A stretch of DNA of 9,811 nt from an uncultured Bacteroidales bacterium (GTDB lineage Bacteria > Bacteroidota > Bacteroidia > Bacteroidales > Muribaculaceae): positions 1-9,811 of the forward strand of contig CALZQD010000044.1 of assembly GCA_945828175.1 (NCBI GenBank), read 5' to 3'. Below the pieces are notes generated by a model. The model had not been told where the DNA came from and did not search any database. It worked only from the letters and a program-made list of their open reading frames with translations. This document shows, piece by piece, positions 1 to 6,561 of the stretch (position 1 is the first letter of the stretch; every line of letters begins with the position of its first letter). A program made the position numbers and the translations under genes.

Positions 1-23
1 CGGCAAATAAGTGATGGCGATTG

Positions 24-55
24 ATTGAAAATTTCACATAAATTGATTAACTTTG
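24..55 (+). promoter_or_regulatory. Bacteroidota-type promoter of tpiA
   Basis: A -7 box TAACTTTG lies at 48-55 and a -33 element ATTG at 24-27, separated by 20 bases. This fits the Bacteroidota consensus TTTG/TTG - about 20 bp - TAnnTTTG. Transcription would begin near 62 and give a leader of about 35 bases, A-rich and without a Shine-Dalgarno sequence, as is normal in this phylum. Bases 1-23 have stops in all three plus frames and show nothing I can assign. Confidence 0.7.
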
Positions 56-97
56 CGGCCGTTAGTCTAAACAAACCATTTAAACAACAATAATAAA

Positions 98-853
98 ATG
101 AGAAAAAACATTGTCGCAGGCAACTGGAAAATGAACACTACTCTCCAGGAGGGTGTCAAACTTGCCGAAGAAGTAAACGCAGCTGTCAAGGCTGCCGACG
201 TCAAATGTGATGTCGTCATCTGTGTTCCCTTCACACATCTTGCAACCATCAGCGAGAAAATCGACAAAAACGCTCTCGGCCTTGGTGCTGAGAACTGCGC
301 CGACCACAAATCAGGCGCATACACCGGTGAGGTTTCTGCTCCCATGGTAGCTTCGACAGGTGCAAACTATGTTATCCTCGGCCACTCAGAGCGTCGCCAG
401 TACTATGGCGAGACATCGGAGACCCTCCGCGAGAAAGTCGCTCTTGCCCTCGAGAACAATCTGACACCTATCTTCTGCATCGGTGAGGTCCTCGCCGAAA
501 GAGAGAACGGCACATACAACGAAGTCGTCAAGAAACAGGTCGAAGACGCTCTCTTCAACCTCAGCGCTGAAGATTTCGGCAAAATCATCCTCGCCTACGA
601 ACCCGTCTGGGCTATCGGCACAGGCAAGACTGCAACAGCCGAGCAGGCCGAAGACATGCACGCCCACATTCGTGCCGTCATCGCCGGCAAATACGGCAAA
701 GAAGTCGCTGATAACACCTCGATTCTCTACGGCGGCAGCTGCAAGCCCTCGAACGCCAAGGAGCTCTTCGCAAAACCCGACGTCGACGGCGGTCTCATCG
801 GTGGCGCTTCGCTCAAATGCGCTGACTTCATGGGCATCGTAACAGCATTCTAA
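98..853 (+). CDS. tpiA: triosephosphate isomerase
   Basis: Cytosolic glycolytic enzyme that interconverts dihydroxyacetone phosphate and glyceraldehyde 3-phosphate. The 251-residue protein has the usual TIM length and all the expected motifs: N9 and K11 in NWKMN, the electrophilic H96 in GHSERR, the catalytic base E168 in [10 protein letters not shown] (167-176, running into flexible loop 6), YGGS at 211-214, and the phosphate-binding GGLIGGASL at 231-239. The ATG at 98 is chosen because the family begins exactly at the [12 protein letters not shown] strand. It has its own promoter at 24-55. The next gene starts 86 bases downstream behind a hairpin with a separate promoter, so tpiA is probably transcribed mostly alone. 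In Bacteroides, as I recall, tpiA likewise precedes a SPOR gene and folE. Nothing is missing or unusual. Confidence 0.98.
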   Translation: MRKNIVAGNWKMNTTLQEGVKLAEEVNAAVKAADVKCDVVICVPFTHLATISEKIDKNALGLGAENCADHKSGAYTGEVSAPMVASTGANYVILGHSERRQYYGETSETLREKVALALENNLTPIFCIGEVLAERENGTYNEVVKKQVEDALFNLSAEDFGKIILAYEPVWAIGTGKTATAEQAEDMHAHIRAVIAGKYGKEVADNTSILYGGSCKPSNAKELFAKPDVDGGLIGGASLKCADFMGIVTAF

Positions 854-881
854 TCCCCGGTTAGACATCTTTAAAAATTAT

Positions 882-925
882 TTTATGGCTGCAATGATAT
901 AATTTTGTATCTTTGCAGCCATAAA
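882..925 (+). repeat. 18-bp inverted repeat, probable tpiA terminator overlapping the next promoter
   Basis: The left arm 882-899 and right arm 908-925 are inverted copies matching at 17 of 18 positions; the only mismatch is T895 opposite T912. The loop is 8 bases (900-907). The right arm is followed by a T-rich stretch (TATTTTTATC), so the RNA could act as an intrinsic terminator for tpiA. The right arm also starts with the -7 box of the downstream promoter, and the left arm covers its -33 region. An operator for a dimeric regulator is the alternative reading. Confidence 0.7.
884..915 (+). promoter_or_regulatory. promoter of the SPOR-folE unit
   Basis: The -7 box TATCTTTG at 908-915 fits TAnnTTTG exactly. 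Twenty bases upstream is TATG (884-887), an imperfect -33 element. Transcription would start near 922, about 18 bases before the ATG at 940. The promoter lies wholly within the inverted repeat 882-925. Confidence 0.6.
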
Positions 926-939
926 TATTTTTATCTCTG

Positions 940-1428
940 ATGAAGAAAAGATTAACAGCAACTCTCATCGCCGCGGCGATGGCTGTGTCGGCTGTCTTTG
1001 CCGAGACGACCGACAGCCTCACCATTGTCGACCGCCTCAATGCCGAGGGCGTCATCACTGTCACTCAGCCCGCTGCGCTCGGTGAGCGCCTTGTCAGGGA
1101 AGCCGCTCCCGTGGCAGAGGAAGTCGCCGACGGCGGCGCTCAGGAAGCGGTTGCGCCCGTCCATCACGGACGTGCCGGATTCAGAGTACAGGTATTTGAC
1201 GACAACAATGTGCGCACGGCGCGCCACGAAGCCCAGGCGCGTAAGAACCAGATCGAGCTCCGTTTCCCCGAATACAAGGCTTACGTCACGTTCAACTCTC
1301 CCTATTGGCGCGTAAAGGTAGGCGATTTCGCCAGCCGCAGCGAAGCCGAGGCAGCCATGGCCGAAATCCGTCAGGCATTCCCCGGGATGGCGCGCTCGCT
1401 CAGAATCGTGCGCGACCGAATTAACTAA
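940..1428 (+). CDS. secreted SPOR-domain protein
   Basis: A 162-residue exported protein with a peptidoglycan-binding SPOR domain. Residues 1-21 form a type I signal peptide: KKR, then a hydrophobic Ala/Val-rich core, with predicted cleavage after AVFA. No lipobox Cys or later membrane segment is seen, so the mature protein should be free in the periplasm. Residues 22-78 look like an Ala/Glu-rich linker. The SPOR domain spans about 79-157, with the typical strands GFRVQVF (80-86) and YWRVKVGDF (122-130) and the helix ASRSEAEAAMAEIRQAFP. SPOR domains generally bind glycan strands stripped of stem peptides, often at division sites; a role for this protein is not known to me. It is 13 bases upstream of folE and probably co-transcribed with it. 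The start is supported by the signal peptide beginning at the first Met. Confidence 0.88.
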   Translation: MKKRLTATLIAAAMAVSAVFAETTDSLTIVDRLNAEGVITVTQPAALGERLVREAAPVAEEVADGGAQEAVAPVHHGRAGFRVQVFDDNNVRTARHEAQARKNQIELRFPEYKAYVTFNSPYWRVKVGDFASRSEAEAAMAEIRQAFPGMARSLRIVRDRIN

Positions 1429-1441
1429 GTAACAGATAATA

Positions 1442-2029
1442 ATGAAGAATCAATTGTCAGATAGCAATCAGCAAAAGATTGATGAAATCTCACAGCATAT
1501 CGAAGCCATAATACGCCTCGTCGGCGAGGATCCAACCCGCGAGGGGCTGCTCAAGACGCCCCAGCGCTCGGCCAAGGCGCTTTATTATCTGACCTCGGGC
1601 TACAGAGTTAATCCGGGCGAGATGATCGAGCAGGCTTTGTTCGACCACGAAGGCTCGAAAATCATCGTAGTCAAGGATATAGAGTTTTACTCGATGTGCG
1701 AGCACCATATCCTGCCTTTCTTCGGCCGCATCTCTATCGGCTATATCCCCGACGGCAAGATTATCGGCCTGAGCAAGGTTGCGCGCGTCGTCAACGCCTA
1801 TGCCCGCCGCCTGCAGGTTCAGGAGCGCCTGACCGCACAGATCTGCGACCAAATCAAGACTACCGCCGGCGCCAAAGGCGTTATCGCCGTCTGCAATGCC
1901 CAGCACCTCTGCATGAAGATGCGCGGCGTCGAGAAACAGGATTCATCGACCACGACTATCGACTATAACGGCGTCTTCGAAGACAACCCCGCGCTCCGCG
2001 ACGAATTCATGAAGATGCTCTCGGTCTGA
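1442..2029 (+). CDS. folE: GTP cyclohydrolase I (type IA)
   Basis: Cytosolic Zn enzyme that converts GTP to 7,8-dihydroneopterin triphosphate, the entry step of tetrahydrofolate (and possibly queuosine precursor) synthesis. The 195-residue protein keeps the catalytic core: SMCEHH at 84-89 and QHLCMKMRG at 154-162. C86, H89 and C157 correspond to the E. coli zinc ligands C110, H113 and C181; H88 and H155 correspond to catalytic H112 and H179, with a constant offset of 24. The GEDPTREGLLKTP segment (28-40) and the YIPDGKIIGLSKVAR segment (101-115) are also family hallmarks. The N-terminal extension is shorter than in E. coli. The ATG lies 13 bases after the SPOR gene stop, and transcription ends at the hairpin 2061-2082. 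This is the Zn-dependent FolE, not the FolE2 type. Confidence 0.97.
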   Translation: MKNQLSDSNQQKIDEISQHIEAIIRLVGEDPTREGLLKTPQRSAKALYYLTSGYRVNPGEMIEQALFDHEGSKIIVVKDIEFYSMCEHHILPFFGRISIGYIPDGKIIGLSKVARVVNAYARRLQVQERLTAQICDQIKTTAGAKGVIAVCNAQHLCMKMRGVEKQDSSTTTIDYNGVFEDNPALRDEFMKMLSV

Positions 2030-2060
2030 CCTACGGCCGCGAAATAAAAGCATAAAATAG

Positions 2061-2090
2061 AAGCCCGCTCGAAAGCGGGCTTTTATTTTG
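2061..2090. terminator. bidirectional intrinsic terminator between folE and the S4 gene
   Basis: A perfect 9-bp stem (AAGCCCGCT at 2061-2069 with AGCGGGCTT at 2074-2082) encloses the loop CGAA. On the plus strand it runs into TTTTATTTTG; on the minus strand it is followed by CTATTTTATG. It serves folE from the left and the rplY-pth-S4 operon from the right. The minus-strand CDS stop (2083-2085) abuts the stem, so the plus-strand T-tract lies inside the end of the opposing gene. Confidence 0.92.
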
Positions 2091-2550
2091 TGTCGTAATC
2101 ATCATCGTCGTCGTCGAGGTCGTCGAAGTCAAAGTCGAAATCCCAGCCGTTGTCGTAGATATTCTCGGTGAATTTCGAGAGCTCGCGGCCTTCGCGCTTG
2201 GTCGGGCGTCCGAGGCCCTTGCGGCGGTCGACAAAGCCCGAGATCTTGACGACTTCGAGCAGGTCGTACTGCGACTGCGGCGTGATGTTCTCCATATATT
2301 CGGGGACAAGCTTGGCGCCGAGGCGGTTCTCGGTGAGCGCCAGCACCCTGAACGAGTATGTCACCGGCGGTTTGCGTATGTTGACGATGTCGCCGATCTT
2401 TATCATTCTCGCGGGTTTGGCAATCACGGCCGAGTCGCCGCTGCCGATGGTGACGCGGCCTTTCTTACAGGCCTCGGTGGCGATGGTGCGCGTCTTGAAG
2501 ATGCGCATCGCCCACGTCCATTTGTCGATTCTTACTTCAGCCTTTGCCAT
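2083..2550 (-). CDS. hslR: Hsp15-like S4-domain RNA-binding protein
   Basis: The 155-residue protein begins with an S4 RNA-binding domain (about residues 5-65): VRIDKWTWAMRIFKTRTIATEACKKGRVTI, then a loop and KIGDIVNIRK. The segment RRKGLGRPTKREGREL (109-124) resembles the basic end of HslR/Hsp15. E. coli Hsp15 binds free 50S subunits carrying stranded peptidyl-tRNA, and the same role is inferred here. The C-terminus is odd: residues 137-153 are almost all Asp, alternating with Phe at first (DFDFDFDDLDDDDDDYD), and encoded by GAC/GAT repeats. It is the last gene of the rplY-pth operon: its ATG directly follows the pth stop codon with no gap, which suggests translational coupling. Family assignment is fairly sure; the Hsp15 function is an inference. 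Confidence 0.85.
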   Translation of the reverse strand: MAKAEVRIDKWTWAMRIFKTRTIATEACKKGRVTIGSGDSAVIAKPARMIKIGDIVNIRKPPVTYSFRVLALTENRLGAKLVPEYMENITPQSQYDLLEVVKISGFVDRRKGLGRPTKREGRELSKFTENIYDNGWDFDFDFDDLDDDDDDYDTK

Positions 2551-3114
2551 TTACTTGTTGTTGAATTTGCACATTGCGTTCTGGATGCCGGCCAGAACGA
2601 ATTCCTTTATTGCCTCGACGGCCGTTTCGAGACGCGAGCCGATGGCGGCCTCTTCGTCGTCGGTGAATTTGCCGAGGACGTAGTCAATCTGACATCCGCG
2701 CGGATAGTTGTCGCCGATGCCGAATCGCAGGCGGGGGTAGGCGTCGTTGCCGAGCATGGCGGCGATGTTCTTCAGGCCGTTGTGGCCGGCGTCGCTGCCG
2801 CGGGGCTTGAGCCTGATGGCGCCGAAGGGCAGGGCGATGTCGTCGACGCAGACGAGTATGTCATTGATGTCGATGTTCTCCTTGTCTTTCCAGTAGCGGA
2901 CGGCGTTGCCGCTCAGGTTCATGTATGTCGAGGGTTTGAGCAGCACGAGCTGCTTGTTTTTGAGTCTCATTCGGGCAACGTCGCCATAACGTTCGGTCGA
3001 AAAAGAAATATTGGATGCCTCGGCTAAGGCATCCAATATTCTAAATCCTATGTTGTGGCGCGTATCGCGGTATTCACTGCCGATGTTGCCGAGACCAACA
3101 ATCAGATATTTCAT
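2551..3114 (-). CDS. pth: peptidyl-tRNA hydrolase
   Basis: Cytosolic esterase that releases tRNA from peptidyl-tRNAs dropped by the ribosome. The 187-residue protein has family length and all the key residues: N10 in LIVGLGN, the catalytic H20 in TRHNIGF (18-24), N66 in TYMNLSG, D91 in the VDDIALPFG segment, and N112 in AGHNGLKN. These match E. coli N10, H20, N68, D93 and N114. The start is fixed by the [10 protein letters not shown] opening strand. It follows rplY with a 10-base gap (3115-3124), and its stop codon abuts the ATG of the S4 protein, so the three genes form one operon. L25 next to Pth is a common bacterial arrangement. Confidence 0.97.
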   Translation of the reverse strand: MKYLIVGLGNIGSEYRDTRHNIGFRILDALAEASNISFSTERYGDVARMRLKNKQLVLLKPSTYMNLSGNAVRYWKDKENIDINDILVCVDDIALPFGAIRLKPRGSDAGHNGLKNIAAMLGNDAYPRLRFGIGDNYPRGCQIDYVLGKFTDDEEAAIGSRLETAVEAIKEFVLAGIQNAMCKFNNK

Positions 3115-3124
3115 GCCGGCTCAA

Positions 3125-3775
3125 TTACTTAGCGGCTGTAGCGGCAGCACCGCGGGCGGCGCGAGTCAGCTGAACGGCGCAGACGACGGCGTTCTTGGCG
3201 TTGACGAGTTCGAGGCCCTCGAAGTGGAGGTCGCCGACAGCGAGTGTTTTGCCGAGGCCGAGGTTGTCGACATTGATGATGAGACGCTCGGGAATGTTGG
3301 TGTAGATAGCTTTAACGCGCAGTTTCTTCATCGAGAGGCTGAGCTTACCACCGGCTTTGACACCTTCGGCGTGGCCGTCGAGTTTGACGGGAACCTCGAT
3401 TGTGACGGGCTTCTTGTCGTTGACTTCGAGAAGGTCGAGGTGGAGGATGGTGTCTTTGACGGGGTCAAACTGTATGTCTTTGAGTACAGCCATACGCTTG
3501 TCGCCGTTGATGTCGAGTTCGATAGCGTAGATGTTGGGGGTGTAGATGAGCTTGCGGACAGCTTCGTTTGTCACTGTGAGGTCAGTTGTGACGAGGCCTT
3601 TGCTGTTGCCGATTTCTACGATTTTCTCGCCGTCTTTGAGTGTGCCCTTGTAGGGGAGTTCGACGACTTCGCCGCCATTGAGCACTACGGGGATTTTACC
3701 TTCGGCGCGGAGGGCCTTGGTTGCTTTTTTGCCGAGCTCTACACGGGGAGCGGCTGCCAGTTTGAATACTTCCAT
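3125..3775 (-). CDS. rplY: 50S ribosomal protein L25, CTC/TL5 form
   Basis: Ribosomal protein that binds 5S rRNA in the large subunit. The 216 residues make this the long general-stress (CTC/TL5) form: an N-terminal L25 beta-barrel (about 4-100) followed by the extra C-terminal domain (about 108-205). Visible signatures are ELGKKATKALRAEGKIPVVLNGG (13-35) and LKDIQFDPVKDTILHLDLLEV (98-118), the family's DPVK..xxHxDxxxV block. The tail after residue 205 is an Ala-rich, basic stretch. It heads the rplY-pth-hslR operon, driven by a promoter about 80 bases upstream. The start ATG at 3775 is supported by the conserved beginning; no Shine-Dalgarno sequence is seen. Confidence 0.96.
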   Translation of the reverse strand: MEVFKLAAAPRVELGKKATKALRAEGKIPVVLNGGEVVELPYKGTLKDGEKIVEIGNSKGLVTTDLTVTNEAVRKLIYTPNIYAIELDINGDKRMAVLKDIQFDPVKDTILHLDLLEVNDKKPVTIEVPVKLDGHAEGVKAGGKLSLSMKKLRVKAIYTNIPERLIINVDNLGLGKTLAVGDLHFEGLELVNAKNAVVCAVQLTRAARGAAATAAK

Positions 3776-3855
3776 TTGTAATTGATTTTGATTGTGTTAC
3801 TAAAAATTAAGATGCTTCTTAATTTCCCATCACACGGGATGCTAAAAAGCGACTG

Positions 3856-3886
3856 CAAAGTTAGTAATTTATTTCGGTCTGTGCAA
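3856..3886 (-). promoter_or_regulatory. promoter of the rplY-pth-hslR operon
   Basis: Read on the minus strand, TTG (3886-3884) is followed after 20 bases by the -7 box TAACTTTG (3863-3856). Transcription would start near 3849, giving a leader of about 74 bases. Only a weak TCCC/GGGA hairpin is visible in that leader; I would not call it a ribosomal-protein autoregulatory structure. Confidence 0.75.
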
Positions 3887-3890
3887 CTAT

Positions 3891-3921
3891 TTTGTTAATA
3901 AAGGAATAATTAGTAACTTTG
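3891..3921 (+). promoter_or_regulatory. promoter of lon
   Basis: TTTG at 3891-3894 and TAACTTTG at 3914-3921 are 19 bases apart, an excellent match to the Bacteroidota consensus. The predicted start is near 3928, so lon would carry a leader of roughly 95 bases. The -33 element is only four bases from the -33 element of the divergent rplY promoter. Confidence 0.8.
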
Positions 3922-3949
3922 GCATCTCTTTTGCTATAGCTATGTCGGT

Positions 3950-3984
3950 TGAGAGGCACACGCGGTGAACAACTTCGGCTCTCA
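3950..3984 (+). other. possible hairpin in the lon leader
   Basis: TGAGAG (3950-3955) can pair with CTCTCA (3979-3984) around a 23-base loop within the predicted lon leader. There is no T-tract after it, so it is not a terminator. A six-pair stem with a long loop could arise by chance; a regulatory role is only a possibility. The rest of 3922-4022 shows nothing I recognise. Confidence 0.25.
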
Positions 3985-4022
3985 GTCGCTTATTTTATTG
4001 ATTATTCGACCTATTATTATAT

Positions 4023-6440
4023 ATGAAGCAAGATAACGAACAGGAACAGCAGGTGACAGTCAATCTCGGCAAAATCGACATCGATCCCTCGCAACTGACA
4101 ACGCCGCCCGACATCTACGACCTCCCGATTCTGGCGACGCGCAATCTCGTGTTGTTCCCCGAAATCACGATACCCATCTCTCTCGGCCGCGAGAATTCGG
4201 TCGTTACGGCCACGATAGCCTCAGAGAAACTCATACCTATCGGCGTCGTCTGCCAGCTGAGGCCTGACGAAGAGCATCCCGCCGTGACCACCGGCCTCTA
4301 TAAATACGGCGTTGTCGCCGACGTCCTCAGGGTTTTCGAGTTGCCCGACGGCTCGCACACGGCTCTCGTGCGCGCCCGCGGCAAATTCAAGATTCTCGGC
4401 CGCGGTCTCGGCGGCAACATCCCCGACGCACATCTCTCGGCCCGCATCAAGCTCATCGACGAGCCCGAGCCCGTCATGTCGCAGCCTGTCGAGGTGCTTG
4501 TCGACCAGATCAAGACATCGGCCATCAACCTCATACGCAAGACCACCGAGAACGCCAAGGAGATTGTCTTCAACATCAATCAGTTTGAAAACCCCGTCGA
4601 GCTGGTCAACCATCTCTGCACCAACATGGCCTTCGACCCTCAGGCCAAGATAAAGCTCCTCGCGGCCTCAGACTTCGAGAAGCGTGCCTACGGCCTGCTC
4701 TCGCTGCTCTCAGAGAACGAGCAGAAGGTCGACATCAGTCGCGAGATCATCGAGCGCACAAAGAGCAACCTCGACCAGAACCAGCGCAACGCCTTCCTCC
4801 AGCAGCAGATGGAGACTATCCGCGAAGAGCTCTACGGCGACACCACTGAGGCCGACGAACTCCTCGAGCGCGCCACCGACAGCGACATGACCCAGGAGGT
4901 GCTGAGCATCTTCGAGAAAGAGGTCGACAAACTCCGCCGCCTCAACCAGCAGTCGCCCGACTACTCGGTTCAGTATCAGTATCTCGAAACGCTTCTCGCA
5001 CTTCCATGGACTTCTAAATCGGAAGTAAACAGCGACTTCGACAAGGCATCTGAAATCCTTGAGTCAGATCACTACGGTCTTGAGAAAGTCAAGGAACGCA
5101 TACTCGAGCAGCTTGCCGTGCTGATAAACAATCCTCAGGGCAAAGCTCCGATACTCTGCCTCGTCGGTGCTCCCGGCGTCGGCAAGACCTCGCTCGGCAA
5201 GTCGGTTGCCCGCGCCCTCGGACGCGACTATCAGCGCGTGTCGCTCGGCGGCCTCCACGACGAATCTGAGATCAGAGGCCACCGCCGCACCTACATCGGC
5301 GCCATGCCCGGCCGCATCATCGACGCCATGAAGCGCGCCGGCAAGATCAATCCCGTGCTCTTGCTCGACGAAATCGACAAGATCGGCACCGACTACAAGG
5401 GCGACCCCTCGTCGGCCCTCCTCGAGGTGCTCGACCCCGAGCAGAACAAATTCTTCCACGACAACTATATCGACATCGACTACGACCTCTCGAACGTCCT
5501 CTTCATCGCCACGGCCAACACTCTCTCGTCCATTCAGCAGCCGCTGCTCGACCGCATGGAGGTCATCGACATCTCGGGCTACCTCCTCGAGGAGAAAATC
5601 GAGATTGCCCGCCGCCACCTGCTGCCCCGCGTGCTCGAGGAGCACAACGTAGAGCAGGGCGCCGTAGAGATTCCCGACGACACTCTCGCTGCCGTCATCG
5701 AGGGCTATACCTCGGAGAGCGGCGTGCGTCAGCTCGAGAAGGCTCTCGCCAAGATTGTCAGAAAATATGTGCTCGCCAAGATGAGCAAGAAAGACTTCCC
5801 CAAGGTCATCCGTCCTGCCGACCTCTACGACATCCTCGGTCTAGCCCGCTACAGCAAAGACGAGTATGAGGGCAACGAATATGCCGGCGTCGTCACAGGC
5901 CTCGCATGGACCCAGGTTGGCGGCGAGATTCTCCTCGCCGAGGCATCGCTCTCGTCGGGCAAAGGCGAGAAGCTCACTATCACCGGCAACCTCGGCGATG
6001 TCATGAAAGAATCGGCCACCATCGCCTACGAATGGGTCAAGGCCCACGCCGCCTCGCTCGGCATCGACGAGGCTATGTTCGAGAAACATAACCTCCACAT
6101 CCACTTCCCCGAAGGCGCGATTCCCAAAGACGGCCCCTCGGCCGGCATCACTATCGCCACGGCCATCGTCTCGGCCTATACCGGGCGCCGTGTCGCCGAG
6201 CGCCTCGCCATGACGGGCGAAATCACCCTTCGCGGCCGCGTGCTCCCAGTCGGCGGCATCAAGGAGAAAATCCTCGCCGCAAAACGTGCCGGCATCACCG
6301 ACATCATTCTCTCTGACAAGAACCGCCGCGACATCGAAGACATCTCTCCAAAGTATCTCGAAGGCCTGACCTTCCACTATGTCGAAACCGTCAGCGAGGT
6401 CATCGCCCTCGCTGTCACCGACGTTCCCGCAGTGAAATAA
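4023..6440 (+). CDS. lon: ATP-dependent protease Lon (LonA)
   Basis: Cytosolic AAA+ serine protease, a hexamer that degrades misfolded and specific regulatory proteins. The 805 residues fit the LonA family (E. coli 784). Order: substrate-binding LON-N domain from about 33 ([20 protein letters not shown]) to 235; a helical linker to about 350 (including [17 protein letters not shown]); the AAA+ module with Walker A GAPGVGKT (382-389), Walker B VLLLDEID (445-452), sensor-1 N499 and R511; and the C-terminal protease domain from about 610. The catalytic dyad is S706 in PKDGPSAG and K749 in [14 protein letters not shown], 43 residues apart exactly as S679/K722 in E. coli. The N-terminus carries about 30 extra polar residues before the LON-N domain. 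It is monocistronic, with its own promoter and a strong hairpin terminator after the stop. The divergent neighbour is the rplY operon. Confidence 0.98.
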   Translation: MKQDNEQEQQVTVNLGKIDIDPSQLTTPPDIYDLPILATRNLVLFPEITIPISLGRENSVVTATIASEKLIPIGVVCQLRPDEEHPAVTTGLYKYGVVADVLRVFELPDGSHTALVRARGKFKILGRGLGGNIPDAHLSARIKLIDEPEPVMSQPVEVLVDQIKTSAINLIRKTTENAKEIVFNINQFENPVELVNHLCTNMAFDPQAKIKLLAASDFEKRAYGLLSLLSENEQKVDISREIIERTKSNLDQNQRNAFLQQQMETIREELYGDTTEADELLERATDSDMTQEVLSIFEKEVDKLRRLNQQSPDYSVQYQYLETLLALPWTSKSEVNSDFDKASEILESDHYGLEKVKERILEQLAVLINNPQGKAPILCLVGAPGVGKTSLGKSVARALGRDYQRVSLGGLHDESEIRGHRRTYIGAMPGRIIDAMKRAGKINPVLLLDEIDKIGTDYKGDPSSALLEVLDPEQNKFFHDNYIDIDYDLSNVLFIATANTLSSIQQPLLDRMEVIDISGYLLEEKIEIARRHLLPRVLEEHNVEQGAVEIPDDTLAAVIEGYTSESGVRQLEKALAKIVRKYVLAKMSKKDFPKVIRPADLYDILGLARYSKDEYEGNEYAGVVTGLAWTQVGGEILLAEASLSSGKGEKLTITGNLGDVMKESATIAYEWVKAHAASLGIDEAMFEKHNLHIHFPEGAIPKDGPSAGITIATAIVSAYTGRRVAERLAMTGEITLRGRVLPVGGIKEKILAAKRAGITDIILSDKNRRDIEDISPKYLEGLTFHYVETVSEVIALAVTDVPAVK

Positions 6441-6463
6441 GCCCCCGGCTCAGACGATAAAAC

Positions 6464-6504
6464 AGCGCGGCCGCCCAATCCGGGTGGCCGCGCTTGTTCT
6501 TGTA
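6464..6504. terminator. bidirectional hairpin terminator between lon and aguB
   Basis: A 13-bp GC-rich stem (6464-6476 with 6482-6494) with one G-T wobble encloses the loop AATCC. On the plus strand it is followed by TTGTTCTTGT, a weak T-tract; on the minus strand by GTTTTATCG. It can therefore end lon transcripts and, after the tandem repeat, aguB transcripts. The stem begins 23 bases after the lon stop codon. Confidence 0.85.
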
Positions 6505-6510
6505 AATAAA

Positions 6511-6546
6511 GTCATTAAAGTCTTTAAGGTCATTAAAGTCATTAAG
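6511..6546. repeat. four tandem copies of a 9-bp unit
   Basis: The copies are GTCATTAAA (6511-6519), GTCTTTAAG (6520-6528), GTCATTAAA (6529-6537) and GTCATTAAG (6538-6546), differing at one or two positions. They fill the gap between the lon/aguB hairpin and the aguB stop codon (6562-6564). The unit can be read as VIKVFKVIKVIK in one frame, but no gene context supports translation. It looks like a small intergenic minisatellite. Confidence 0.9.
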
Positions 6547-6561
6547 GGCGACCTTTGTGTC

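Noticed and set aside
1..61. 3' end of a gene upstream of tpiA
   Set aside because: All three plus frames reach a stop within 24 bases, so at most a few codons could belong to one; no frame can be chosen.
3011..3781. 256-codon plus-strand frame opposite rplY
   Set aside because: It is the antisense of the clear L25 gene, and its Val/Asp/Phe-rich composition is typical of a shadow frame.
3776..3849. Ribosomal-protein autoregulatory leader upstream of rplY
   Set aside because: Only a four-pair TCCC/GGGA stem with an internal loop is visible; not enough to support a structured element.
3942..3968. Eight-codon upstream reading frame (MSVERHTR) in the lon leader
   Set aside because: Too short, with no ribosome-binding context; such frames occur by chance.
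5064..5645. 193-codon minus-strand frame inside lon
   Set aside because: Antisense shadow of the conserved AAA+ module; no start context and no recognisable motif.
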